Source of the DNA: JBBSIN01 sp038232055
Lineage (GTDB): Bacteria; Actinomycetota; Actinomycetes; JADGOV01
NCBI GenBank assembly: GCA_038232055.1
Contig: JBBSIN010000003.1
Coordinates: 1 to 64,000 of the forward strand
Direction: 5' to 3'
Length of the DNA: 64,000 nt
The position numbers and the translations under genes are program-made. Position 1 is the first letter of the stretch, and each line of letters opens with the position of its first letter. Under the pieces are notes generated by a model, which saw only the letters and a program-made list of their open reading frames with translations, was not told the origin of the DNA and ran no database searches. This document shows, in pieces, positions 40,376 through 47,609 of this stretch.

Positions 40376-41209
40376 ATGAGCCGTACCGACGTTCTCGTCG
40401 ACCCCGACTGGGTCGAGTCGCACCTGAACGACCCGAACGTCGTCCTCGTCGAGGTCGACGAGGACACCGCCGCCTACGACAAGGGTCACCTCCAGGGCGC
40501 AGTCAAGATCGACTGGAAGCTGGACCTGCAGGACCAGGTACGCCGCGACTTCGTCGACAAGGCGCAGTTCGAAGTCCTGCTGTCGGCCAAGGGAATCGGC
40601 AACGACGACACGGTCGTGCTCTACGGCGGCAACAACAACTGGTTCGCGTCGTACGCCTTCTGGTATTTCAAGCTCTACGGCCACGACTCGGTGAAGCTGC
40701 TCGACGGCGGCCGAAAGCGGTGGGAGCTCGACTCCCGCCCGCTGACTGACGAGGTCCCGCAGCGGGAGCGGACGTCGTACACGGCGCAGGAGCCGGACAA
40801 CGACATCCGGGCGTTCCGCGATGAGGTGCTCGCGGCGATCGGCGCCACAAACCTGGTGGACGTCCGTTCGCCGGACGAGTACAGCGGGCGGCTGCTGGCG
40901 CCAGCGCATCTGCCACAGGAGCAGGCGCAACGCGCCGGGCACATTCCGACGGCGAAGAACATTCCGTGGTCCAAGGCAGCCAACGACGACGGCACCTTCC
41001 GATCCGACGACGAGCTCCGCGAGCTCTACTCCGGTGCGGGCGTCGACCTGGGCCGGGACACGATCGCCTATTGCCGCATCGGTGAGCGCAGCGCACACAC
41101 CTGGTTCGTGCTCCACGAGCTGCTCGGCCAGCCGAACGTGAAGAACTACGACGGCTCGTGGACCGAGTACGGCTCTCTGGTGGGCGTGCCCATCGAGAAG
41201 GACGCCTGA
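40376..41209 (+). CDS. sseA: thiosulfate sulfurtransferase (two rhodanese domains)
   Basis: A 277-aa protein with two rhodanese domains. The first ends with the inactive loop YGGNNNW; the second carries the active-site Cys in AYCRIGERSAH, which takes sulfur from thiosulfate as a persulfide. The family is called CysA2/SseA in mycobacteria. ATG 40376 follows AAGGGAG by eight bases. A leader peptide and hairpin precede it, and the DUF1416 gene overlaps its stop. Confidence 0.93.
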   Translation: MSRTDVLVDPDWVESHLNDPNVVLVEVDEDTAAYDKGHLQGAVKIDWKLDLQDQVRRDFVDKAQFEVLLSAKGIGNDDTVVLYGGNNNWFASYAFWYFKLYGHDSVKLLDGGRKRWELDSRPLTDEVPQRERTSYTAQEPDNDIRAFRDEVLAAIGATNLVDVRSPDEYSGRLLAPAHLPQEQAQRAGHIPTAKNIPWSKAANDDGTFRSDDELRELYSGAGVDLGRDTIAYCRIGERSAHTWFVLHELLGQPNVKNYDGSWTEYGSLVGVPIEKDA

Positions 41210-41508
41210 TGTGCGGCGCGCCCGTGGGCGGCGTACCGCTAACCGACTTCGACGTCACCAAGGAGGCCGTGATCGTCGGGGAGGTCACGCGCGACGGCAT
41301 CCCGGTCGGCGGTGCCTACGTCCGGCTCCTCGACGACAGCGGTGAGTTCACCGCCGAGGTCGTCGCGTCGGCGACCGGCGGCTTCCGGTTCTTCGCGGCT
41401 CCCGGCAAGTGGACACTGCGCGCCCTGGCGCCTGGTGGCCGGGGGGAGTCGATCGTGGCGGCCGACCGCGGCGCGATCGCGGAGACCCGCATCGAGATCG
41501 CCGCCTAG
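41209..41508 (+). CDS. sseC: DUF1416 (SseC) protein
   Basis: A 99-aa protein that starts MCGAPVGG and shows a transthyretin-like beta-sandwich pattern (VIVGEVTRDGIPVGGAYVRLLDDSGEFTAEV, then GKWTLRALAPGG). DUF1416 proteins, named SseC in mycobacteria, always follow the SseA/CysA2 sulfurtransferase; the conserved Cys2 may receive sulfur. The ATG shares a base with the sseA stop (TGATG), so it is coupled. Biochemical role not established. Confidence 0.88.
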   Translation: MCGAPVGGVPLTDFDVTKEAVIVGEVTRDGIPVGGAYVRLLDDSGEFTAEVVASATGGFRFFAAPGKWTLRALAPGGRGESIVAADRGAIAETRIEIAA

Positions 41509-41550
41509 CGCCGGTCAACACCTGCTCACCCGGCGGTGGGAAGCCGCTCG

Positions 41551-41979
41551 TCACCGTGGGTAGCGAGCGACGTAGCGGCGCTGCCAGGGCGTTTCCACTG
41601 CCCGCGGGTGATAGTGCCGGCGAACGTAGCTGACCGCTTCGGCCGAACGCGCGCCGTCGAGGACGACCAGACAGGCCAGCGCGGTGCCGGTTCGGCCCCG
41701 CCCACCAGTGCAGGCAACCTCGACCCGCTCACGTGCGGCTCGCTGCCACAGGTCGGCCAGCGCCTCTCGGGCCTCGACCCTGTCGGCAGGCAGCCACCAA
41801 TCCGGCCACCGCAACCAACGCGACTCCCACGCGACGGCCGGCGGTGATTTGCCCTGCAGGTACAGCGCGAACTGGGGCAGGGGGCCGGCGGGCAGTGCGT
41901 CCCGTAGTCCTCGTCCTCGCACCAGACGCCCTGACGGTAGGCGCAGGACGCCTGGGGCGGACTGCTTCCACGGTTCCAC
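41551..41979 (-). CDS. protein-tyrosine/dual-specificity phosphatase family protein
   Basis: A 142-aa protein with the CX5R P-loop in ACTGGRGRTGTAL (Cys followed five residues later by Arg) and a C-terminal RRHYHPRAVETPWQRRYV, a pattern common in short actinobacterial protein-tyrosine phosphatases. GTG 41979 is preceded by TACGGT ending six bases upstream, a leaderless promoter, and gives a compact domain. The open frame runs on to 42321, but there it crosses a VOC remnant and a toxin remnant, so I do not extend it. Confidence 0.75.
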   Translation of the reverse strand: MEPWKQSAPGVLRLPSGRLVRGRGLRDALPAGPLPQFALYLQGKSPPAVAWESRWLRWPDWWLPADRVEAREALADLWQRAARERVEVACTGGRGRTGTALACLVVLDGARSAEAVSYVRRHYHPRAVETPWQRRYVARYPR

Positions 41980-42013
41980 CCGGCGACCGTAACGAGGATC
42001 CCGTCTGACGCTG

Positions 42014-42235
42014 TCAGGTCGCCGGGACGCCGTCGGCCGCGCGGCCCCGCGCGGCCACGTCGAGCTTGGCCATCCCGAGCATCGCCTGCATTGCGCGCTG
42101 GGCTCGCTGCGGGTCTGGATCGGCGAACACCTCCTCCATCCCGGTCGGTACGACCTGCCAGGACAGGCCGTACCTGTCCTTGAGCCAACCGCATTGCCCT
42201 TCCGCACCGACCGCCGTACCGGAAGAAACTCATCG
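42014..42235 (-). pseudogene. C-terminal remnant of a PhnB-like VOC protein
   Basis: One minus-strand frame gives GQCGWLKDRYGLSWQVVP and then EEVFADPDPQRAQRAMQAML and a closing LDVAA segment, matching the last third of PhnB/3-demethylubiquinone-methyltransferase-like VOC proteins. The first two thirds are absent: sequence upstream of about 42235 switches to a toxin fragment. So this is the tail of a deleted gene. Confidence 0.65.
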
Positions 42236-42321
42236 CCCGCTGCGGCTGCCTCAGCCGGCAGCCGGTCAGTGAGCGCCCGACGAGCCGGGGGCGCCGTCCC
42301 CAGCTCGTACGGGTCACTCAC
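42225..42321 (-). pseudogene. N-terminal remnant of a RelE/ParE-type toxin
   Basis: The GTG at 42321 overlaps the antitoxin stop (GTGA). The first 33 codons (VSDPYELGTAPPARRALTDRLP...) match the start of RelE-like mRNA interferases of actinobacteria, up to AAAGDEFL. After that similarity ends and the DNA turns into the VOC tail in another frame, so the toxin is truncated by a deletion that joined two genes. Confidence 0.6.
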
Positions 42322-42575
42322 GACGCGCGACGTCCCTTCAGCAGTGTGCGTACGGCCTCGACGCCGTAGACGAGGTCGCCAGCATGGACAGCCTCGCGTG
42401 CTTCGGCGAGCGCCCGCAATGCTTCGGGGTCGGCCTTGACCTCGGCGGTTTCGCGCAGGGCGAGGTAGACCTCGATGGCCTGGATGACCGTCTGATGCAC
42501 GCTGCGTCGCTCTTCGTCGGCGGCGGCACGCAGGTCGGCATCGAGTTCGGGCGGAAGCCGCAACGTCATAGCCAT
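42318..42575 (-). CDS. ribbon-helix-helix antitoxin-like protein
   Basis: An 85-aa protein with an N-terminal beta strand and two helices typical of ribbon-helix-helix DNA-binding domains (MAMTLRLPPELDADLRAAADEERRSVHQTVIQAIEVYLAL), followed by a C-terminal region with EVKADPEALRALAEAREAV that would bind a toxin. It overlaps the remains of a RelE-like toxin. ATG 42575 sits inside a perfect 15-bp palindrome and is leaderless (TACCGT six bases upstream). With the toxin broken, it is now a solitary antitoxin. Confidence 0.8.
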   Translation of the reverse strand: MAMTLRLPPELDADLRAAADEERRSVHQTVIQAIEVYLALRETAEVKADPEALRALAEAREAVHAGDLVYGVEAVRTLLKGRRAS

Positions 42576-42588
42576 ACCGTTACGGTAT
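42574..42588 (-). promoter_or_regulatory. palindromic operator over the antitoxin promoter and start
   Basis: ATACCGT-T-ACGGTAT is a perfect 7+1+7 inverted repeat. On the minus strand it contains the -10 hexamer TACCGT and overlaps the first two bases of the ATG, an ideal place for an autorepressing antitoxin. Confidence 0.65.
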
Positions 42589-42710
42589 CCAGCGTCACCG
42601 TGCTGATGGCATACCTGGCCTGCGGCATGGCGACCCGGCACCTGCGCCACGGAGGCTAAAGGCCGCACGGGAGGCGGCTCGAAGGGCGTCGCGCCGGTAT
42701 GGTTCCTGCC

Positions 42711-42818
42711 GTGATGGGCGCTCTCTACGTGACGTTGCTCATCGCCCTCCTGTTGGCAGTGGCGGCCGGCGCCGGCCACGCCGCCTATCGGCTGTACGCC
42801 GACAGCGCACAGCGGTAG
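42711..42818 (+). CDS. small membrane protein, 35 aa
   Basis: GTG 42711 (ATG follows directly) with TATGGT ending seven bases upstream, hence probably leaderless. The product is almost one hydrophobic helix (GALYVTLLIALLLAVAAGAG) followed by a short HAAYRLYADSAQR tail. It ends seven bases before the nitrobindin-like gene, so the two may share a transcript. No family recognised; too short for normal gene calling. Confidence 0.5.
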   Translation: MMGALYVTLLIALLLAVAAGAGHAAYRLYADSAQR

Positions 42819-42824
42819 TCGGCA

Positions 42825-43298
42825 GTGGCGTCGGGCGAGCTACCGCTGGAACTGGCTCCGCTGGCGTTCCTGCTCGGCCGCTGGCAGGGGGAGGGCGTGG
42901 GCGGCTACCCGACCATCAACGACTTCGGCTACGGGCAAGAGGTCGAGTTCGCGTACTACGGCAAGCCCGTGCTGGCGTACTCCAGCCGGACGTGGGCACT
43001 TGACGACGGCCGACCGCTCGCCCGCGAGTCCGGCTTCTGGCGCCCGCGGCCCGACGGCGAGGTCGAGGTCCTGCTCGCCCATCCCACGGGTGTCGTCGAG
43101 GTCTACCTGGGATCGGGAAGCGGGACGAGGATCGAAATCGGAACCGACATCGTGGCCCGTACGCCCTCGGCCAAGGACGTCTCCCAGCTGCACCGGCTCT
43201 ACGCGGTGGTGAACGAGGAGCTTCTGTACGCGATCGACATGGCGGCGGTCGGCCTTCCGCTGCAGCCGCATCTGTCCGCCAGGCTGGGGCGGGCCTGA
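42825..43298 (+). CDS. nitrobindin-like heme-binding beta-barrel protein
   Basis: A 157-aa protein with the family's entry FLLGRWQGEGVGGYPTI (GxWxGxG motif), internal barrel strands ending in YSSRTWALDDGRPL and RESGFWRPRPDGEVEVLLAHPTGVVEVY, and a C-terminal His in LQPHLSARL that would be the proximal heme ligand. Nitrobindins isomerise peroxynitrite to nitrate and bind NO. Start is GTG 42825. It is followed by a large inverted repeat that may end its transcript. Confidence 0.88.
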   Translation: MASGELPLELAPLAFLLGRWQGEGVGGYPTINDFGYGQEVEFAYYGKPVLAYSSRTWALDDGRPLARESGFWRPRPDGEVEVLLAHPTGVVEVYLGSGSGTRIEIGTDIVARTPSAKDVSQLHRLYAVVNEELLYAIDMAAVGLPLQPHLSARLGRA

Positions 43299-43308
43299 GC
43301 ACGGCGAA

Positions 43309-43370
43309 CCCCCGGGCGCTTCCTCACATCTGGTGAGGGCCGGTTGGACAAGTTCCGGCGCCCGGGGGTC
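43309..43370. terminator. large inverted repeat with internal hairpins between convergent genes
   Basis: Arms acccccgggcgc (43309-43320) and gcgcccgggggt (43359-43370) are perfectly complementary over 12 bp. Inside, CCTCAC/GTGAGG (43323-43339) forms a clean hairpin with a 5-base loop, and GCCGG/CCGGC can form a third stem that competes with the arm base. It lies after nitrobindin on the plus strand and downstream of the membrane genes on the minus strand, so a bidirectional terminator is the simplest reading. Confidence 0.5.
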
Positions 43371-43454
43371 GGGTGTCTGCCGTTGGATTCGCCGGCCGCC
43401 GCCCGATCGGGGAGGCGTCCGGTTGAGATCGTCCGGAGTCCGAGAGAACAGCGG

Positions 43455-43493
43455 CTAGCGGACAGCCACCTCACGAGTCCGATGACTATGCAT
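43455..43493 (-). CDS. possible 12-aa micro-peptide with a strong ribosome site
   Basis: Minus strand: AAGGGAGGTGG precedes an ATG at 43493; the frame MHSHRTREVAVR ends at TAG. Further upstream TTGCGC and TACCGT with an 18-base spacer give a possible promoter, and downstream the large inverted repeat at 43370-43309 could end a transcript of about 220 nt. No gene follows in this direction before 42575. It may be a short leader or small RNA. Low confidence. Confidence 0.25.
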   Translation of the reverse strand: MHSHRTREVAVR

Positions 43494-43576
43494 TAAGCGG
43501 ACCACCTCCCTTCCCGTGTGCAACAACGGTACGACGATCCGCCTCGCCGGCGCAACGGCGTTCCGCGCGCGGCAAG

Positions 43577-44101
43577 TCAGCGGCACCAGAACGCAGCGGA
43601 TGTCGGCACCGAGGAGTAGTCGCCGAGCGTTGTCGGAAGGGGCGCGTGCGTGGCGAGGGCGAGGACGAGCAGACCGGCAGCCGCCGCGCCCAGGAGCGAC
43701 CCGGCCCGTCGGGCGCCGGCGGTCGCGCGCTCCCACGCCCAGCCACCGAGCAGGAAGATGCCGAGGGCGACCAGCAGTGGCTGGGGCGCCGTGTGCACCG
43801 AGACGTGTCCGACGAACGCGTCCATCCAGAGCTGGTGCGGCACCCGGCCGAAGACGAAGAGCAGGTCCGGGAAGCTCGACAGCAGCTGCCCGCCGAGCGC
43901 CCACTGGAGGGCGCTGGTGGGGCGCCGACGTACCGAGCTCCACCAGGCAGCGGCGGCGAGGCCGAGCCCGACGCCGATCAGCGTGTGCAGCAGCAGGTGC
44001 CAGCTGGTGCCGCGCAGGATGTACGCGCGGGCGAAGACCGCCTCCCAGGCGATCAACGCCACCGCCAGCAGCGCACGCCTGCCGACCGGCGCGCCCTTCA
44101 C
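43577..44101 (-). CDS. hypothetical polytopic membrane protein
   Basis: A 174-aa protein with about five hydrophobic segments: ALLAVALIAWEAVFA, LLLHTLIGVGLGLAAAAWW, ALQWALGGQLLSSFPDLLFVFG, PLLVALGIFLLGGWAW and LLGAAAAGLLVLALA. His and Trp residues occur near segment ends (HLLLHT, HQLWMD), but I see no known motif. The GTG at 44101 overlaps the preceding gene's stop, so they are one unit. Function unknown. Confidence 0.65.
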   Translation of the reverse strand: MKGAPVGRRALLAVALIAWEAVFARAYILRGTSWHLLLHTLIGVGLGLAAAAWWSSVRRRPTSALQWALGGQLLSSFPDLLFVFGRVPHQLWMDAFVGHVSVHTAPQPLLVALGIFLLGGWAWERATAGARRAGSLLGAAAAGLLVLALATHAPLPTTLGDYSSVPTSAAFWCR

Positions 44102-44553
44102 CGCAGCGCATCCAAGAGGATGGCCTGCTCGCCGGTGTGGTCCGGGTATCCACCGTCGTAGGTGCGGTACCGGACGAACCCTCGGCCGTCGACGAGCGCG
44201 TAGCCGGGATGGCAGCCGGCGGCGGCACGGGGCAGCGCCAGCCGGCGGACTACCGTCCCGTCCGCAATGACGACGAGGCCGAACCGGTTGGGCAGCCCGG
44301 TCGGCGTGTCCCGGCTCCGCAGGTAGCGACTCAGGGCCGCGGCGCACTTCGGATCGGTGGTGAGCCCGGGCGCGAGGTAGAGGGTCGGCTTTCCGGCCAC
44401 CGCTCCGACACCCGGCACCCGCTGGTGGAGGCTGACCAGGTCGATCTGTTCCAGCCCGGAGTCGGGCACGAGCGGCGCTGCGGTGGCGTACGCCGCGACG
44501 GCCGCGATCGCAGCGACCTGCGCCACGCCGAGCGCGACGATCCGGCGCACCAT
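44098..44553 (-). CDS. exported hypothetical protein
   Basis: A 151-aa protein with an N-terminal signal-like segment (MVRRIVALGVAQVAAIAAVAAYATA) followed by a soluble domain. VAGKPTLYLAPGLTTDPKCAAALSRYLRSR followed by GLVVIADGTVVRRLALPRAAAGCHPGYALVDGRGFVRYRTYD resembles a thioredoxin-like or redoxin fold, with Cys residues in TDPKCAAA and AGCHPG, but the CxxC motif is absent. It is coupled to the membrane protein gene downstream and divergent from fur. Confidence 0.6.
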   Translation of the reverse strand: MVRRIVALGVAQVAAIAAVAAYATAAPLVPDSGLEQIDLVSLHQRVPGVGAVAGKPTLYLAPGLTTDPKCAAALSRYLRSRDTPTGLPNRFGLVVIADGTVVRRLALPRAAAGCHPGYALVDGRGFVRYRTYDGGYPDHTGEQAILLDALR

Positions 44554-44603
44554 GTCAGAAGTCTGGCACCGCCGTGGCGAACCGCCGGTCCTAGACTCGC
44601 GGT

Positions 44604-45035
44604 ATGGCGGGCACGGCATGGCAGAGCGAGCTGCGGGCTCGCGGCTACCGCCTGACACCGCAGCGTCAGCTGGTCCTGGAAGCGGTCGACGCGCTGGGGC
44701 ACGCGACGCCCGATGCGATCGCCGCGAAGGTGCGCCGCGTCGCGAGCGGCGTGAACATCTCGACGGTCTACCGCACCCTGGAGTTGCTCGAGGAGCTGGG
44801 TCTGCTGCGCCATGCACACCTGGGCCACGGCGCCCCGTCGTACCACGTCGCGTGGGCTGACGACCACGTCCACCTCGTCTGTCGCGACTGCGGCAGCGTG
44901 GAGGAGGTAGCCCCCGCCACGCTGGCCGACGTGGTCGAGCGCCTACGCGAGGAACGCGGCTTCACCGTCGACGTGGGGCACTTCGCCGTCTTTGGCCGGT
45001 GCGCGGCCTGTACGGCGGCGAAGGCTTCGACGTGA
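44604..45035 (+). CDS. fur: Fur-family metalloregulator
   Basis: A 143-aa Fur-type repressor: the winged helix reads YRLTPQRQLVLEAV..ISTVYRTLELLEELGLL, metal-sensing residues follow in SYHVAWADDHVHLVCRDCG, and a second CxxC (GRCAAC) completes the structural zinc site. It could be a Fur, Zur or PerR type; the sequence alone does not separate these. The ATG is leaderless (TAGACT at 44592-44597 ends six bases upstream). ygfZ overlaps its stop. Confidence 0.9.
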   Translation: MAGTAWQSELRARGYRLTPQRQLVLEAVDALGHATPDAIAAKVRRVASGVNISTVYRTLELLEELGLLRHAHLGHGAPSYHVAWADDHVHLVCRDCGSVEEVAPATLADVVERLREERGFTVDVGHFAVFGRCAACTAAKAST

Positions 45036-46132
45036 CCAGTCCCCAGACGAGCCGCCTGACCAGTCCCCTCGCCAGCCCCCTGCTGTCTCGCACGGGTGCG
45101 GTCGCTGCCGATCCGCCCGACGAGATGGTCGCCACCCACTACGGCGATCCGCTTCGCGAGCAGCGCATGCTCGTCGAGACGGGTGGGCTCGTCGACCGCA
45201 GCAACCGTTCGGTCCTCACCGTCACTGGTCCGGACCGGCTGTCGTGGCTGCACACCATCACGAGCCAGCACCTGGCCACACTCGCGCCCATGCATGGTGG
45301 CGAGGCGCTCGTGCTCTCCCCGCATGGCCACGTCGAGCACCATCTCGTCGTCGCGGACGACGGAGAGACGACCTGGCTCGACGTCGAGCCGGGCACCGCG
45401 GACGCGCTGCTGCGCTACCTCGACTCCATGCGTTTCCTGCTCCGGGTCGAGCCGAGCGACGTGTCGGCCCACTGGGCCGTGGTCACCGTTTTCGGTTCCG
45501 ACGTGCCCGACGGGTTGCCGACCGAGGCCTACGCGGTCCAGCCGCTGTCCCGCGGCGGCTTCGCTCGGCGAATGCCACCCCTGGGGCCGGACGTCGCGAC
45601 CGCCGATCTCGTCGTACCGCGGAAGAATCTTGCCGACCTCGACGTCACCTCGCTCGCCGGACTGTGGGCGTACGACGCGCTGCGCATCGAGGCGGCCCGC
45701 CCACGGCTCTGCGTGGACACCGATTCCCGCACGCTGCCCCACGAGGTCGGCTGGATCGGGGTCGCCGTCCACCTCGACAAGGGGTGCTACCGGGGACAGG
45801 AGACCGTGGCCCGCGTGCACAACCTGGGCCGACCGCCCCGGCGGCTCGTCGTGCTGCAGCTCGACGGCAGTGTGGAGGCGCTGCCAAGGAAGGCTGCGCC
45901 GATCGAGTGGCAGGGGCGACCGGTCGGTGTCGTCGGCACCTCGGCCCGCCATCACGAGCTCGGTCCGGTCGCCCTAGCGCTCGTGAAGCGCGCTGTCCCC
46001 GACGACGCCGAATTGCTCGCCGACGGCATCGCAGCGCGAGTGGACCCGGCGCTCAGCTTGGTAGCCGGGCAACCCGCCGCCCCGCGGGCACGCGTCACAC
46101 CTCTAGGAGGAGCGTCACGGGGCCGTCGTTGA
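45032..46132 (+). CDS. ygfZ: YgfZ/GcvT folate-binding Fe-S cluster assembly protein
   Basis: A 366-aa protein of the GcvT-like YgfZ family. The diagnostic KGCYRGQE motif with its conserved Cys is present (DKGCYRGQETVARVHNLGRPPR), and the N-terminal folate-binding region reads GPDRLSWLHTITSQHLATL. YgfZ helps radical-SAM and other Fe-S enzymes using tetrahydrofolate. GTG 45032 overlaps the fur stop. Its last 38 bases overlap the end of the convergent dtd gene. Confidence 0.92.
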   Translation: MTSPQTSRLTSPLASPLLSRTGAVAADPPDEMVATHYGDPLREQRMLVETGGLVDRSNRSVLTVTGPDRLSWLHTITSQHLATLAPMHGGEALVLSPHGHVEHHLVVADDGETTWLDVEPGTADALLRYLDSMRFLLRVEPSDVSAHWAVVTVFGSDVPDGLPTEAYAVQPLSRGGFARRMPPLGPDVATADLVVPRKNLADLDVTSLAGLWAYDALRIEAARPRLCVDTDSRTLPHEVGWIGVAVHLDKGCYRGQETVARVHNLGRPPRRLVVLQLDGSVEALPRKAAPIEWQGRPVGVVGTSARHHELGPVALALVKRAVPDDAELLADGIAARVDPALSLVAGQPAAPRARVTPLGGASRGRR

Positions 46133-46520
46133 CGAGCTCCACCTGCATTCTCGCGCCGAACCGCCCGGTCTCGACCCGCGCGCCGCGGGCCCGCAATGCC
46201 TCGACCACGGCCTGCACGAGCGGCTCCGCGACAGCCGCCGGTGCCGCCGCGCTCCACGAGGGCCGCCGCCCCTTTCGGGTGTCGGCGTAGAGAGTGAACT
46301 GGCTCACCACCAGCAGCGGCGCAGCCAGCTCGGCGGCCGACCGCTCGTCGTCCAGGATGCGCAACGTGTGCACCTTGGCAGCCAACGCCGCTGCTTGCGC
46401 CGCGGTGTCCGAGTGCGTGACGCCGACGAGGACGAGGAGCCCTGCCCGGTCGATGCCACCGACCACCTCACCCGCGACCGTGACGCTCGCCCGCGACACG
46501 CGCTGAACCACTGCCCGCAC
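46095..46520 (-). CDS. dtd: D-aminoacyl-tRNA deacylase
   Basis: A 141-aa DTD that removes D-amino acids from tRNA. Signature motifs are present: SQFTLYADTRKGRRPS and the C-terminal VNDGPVTLLLEV, whose GPVT loop gives the cross-subunit cis-Pro. The start MRAVVQRVSRASVTV is typical, here from GTG 46520. GACAAT ends eight bases upstream and could be an imperfect leaderless promoter. The 3' end overlaps ygfZ. Confidence 0.95.
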   Translation of the reverse strand: MRAVVQRVSRASVTVAGEVVGGIDRAGLLVLVGVTHSDTAAQAAALAAKVHTLRILDDERSAAELAAPLLVVSQFTLYADTRKGRRPSWSAAAPAAVAEPLVQAVVEALRARGARVETGRFGARMQVELVNDGPVTLLLEV

Positions 46521-46532
46521 GGCGAGCCATTG

Positions 46533-47369
46533 TCACCGACCGAAGAAGCCGCGCTTGCGGGGGGCGTCGGCCGTCGCCGGGACCGGCCGATATGGCGCGG
46601 GCGACAGCGGCTGGTCCTCCTGACCCAGAGCGGACAGCTCACGCATGAGGGCCGCAGTGTCGGCAAGCTCGTCGTCGACGCGCGACGGACGCTCGACCGG
46701 CGGTGCCGGCTCGACCTGCGGTGCCGGCTCGGTTTCGGCTTCCGGCTCCAATTCCAGCGCCGGCTCGGCTGCCGGTGCCGGATCCGCCCCTGGGACGGCG
46801 TACGGGGAGATTCCGGCGACCGGCTCGATGTCGAGCGCTCCGGTGTCAACCAGCCGCAGTGTCGCCCGAGCGCACTCGAGCAGCGTGAGTCCAGTCTGCG
46901 CCGCCACGTCGCGCAGGGTCCGGATCTCGGTCACCGCGGCCAGCAACAGGTCGTCGGTAACGCCGACTCCGGCGCCGCCCCGCCCCAGCAGCTGGGAGTC
47001 CGGTCCCCCGAGCCGCTCGACGAGCGGCTCCCATTCAGCGCGACGCGCCGCCATCTCCGCGAGCAGCCCCGCCACGTCGAGGGGTGGTGCGACGTCGCTG
47101 CGCGCCCGTCCGGACCGGAAGGTGGTCGAGATCGCGCCAACCGCCAATCGCGTGACGTCGTCTCGTACCAGCTCCTGCACGGCGGCGACCAACGGAGCGG
47201 CTTCGACGTACCCCAGGTGCAGAAGCAGCTCGGCGAGCCGCCAGTGCGGAAGCTCCAGCCGGCCAAGGTGCTCGGCCTGCCGGACGGCCTCTGCCGACAC
47301 GAGCCCCATAGCTGCGAGCCGGCGGCCGAGCCGGGGCGGCTCTCCGTGCGGCGCGCGCCGACGACGCAT
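46533..47369 (-). CDS. hypothetical protein with PATAN/DUF4388-like and Pro-rich regions
   Basis: A 278-aa protein. Residues about 10-70 (RLGRRLAAMGLVSAEAVRQAEHL..RLAELLLHLGYVEAAPLV) resemble the N-terminal helical module of GspE/DUF4388 proteins. Residues about 110-185 end in a winged-helix-like RTLRDVAAQTGLTLLECARATLRLVDTGALDI. A long Pro/Glu/Ala-rich linker follows, then a basic KRGFFGR tail. Similar proteins sit near signalling or gliding genes, but nothing here supports a role. ATG 47369 lies close to an AAGG; start uncertain. Confidence 0.6.
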   Translation of the reverse strand: MRRRRAPHGEPPRLGRRLAAMGLVSAEAVRQAEHLGRLELPHWRLAELLLHLGYVEAAPLVAAVQELVRDDVTRLAVGAISTTFRSGRARSDVAPPLDVAGLLAEMAARRAEWEPLVERLGGPDSQLLGRGGAGVGVTDDLLLAAVTEIRTLRDVAAQTGLTLLECARATLRLVDTGALDIEPVAGISPYAVPGADPAPAAEPALELEPEAETEPAPQVEPAPPVERPSRVDDELADTAALMRELSALGQEDQPLSPAPYRPVPATADAPRKRGFFGR

Positions 47370-47609
47370 CCTTCGCGGAGCCAGACGGCGGAGCGGCGGG
47401 CGTCATCGGTTACCTGTAGGCAACCGGTTGCCCGCCTTCGCGAGTTGGGTCAACCGAAGTACCAGTGGGCCGCCGACGTCGGGCGAGTCCACCGCGGCGC
47501 ACCTCCTCACTTTTCCGCTGCAGACAGGACATCGGCGACCGTGCGCCTCGAACTTGAATGCCGGACAGAACTCTCGTCCCTTCGGCGGTGGTCGTGAAAC
47601 GATGCGGCC

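Noticed and set aside
41980..42321. Single long frame joining toxin start, VOC region and phosphatase (41551-42321)
   Set aside because: The VOC part is coded in another frame, so the long frame is accidental; the phosphatase has its own leaderless start at 41979.
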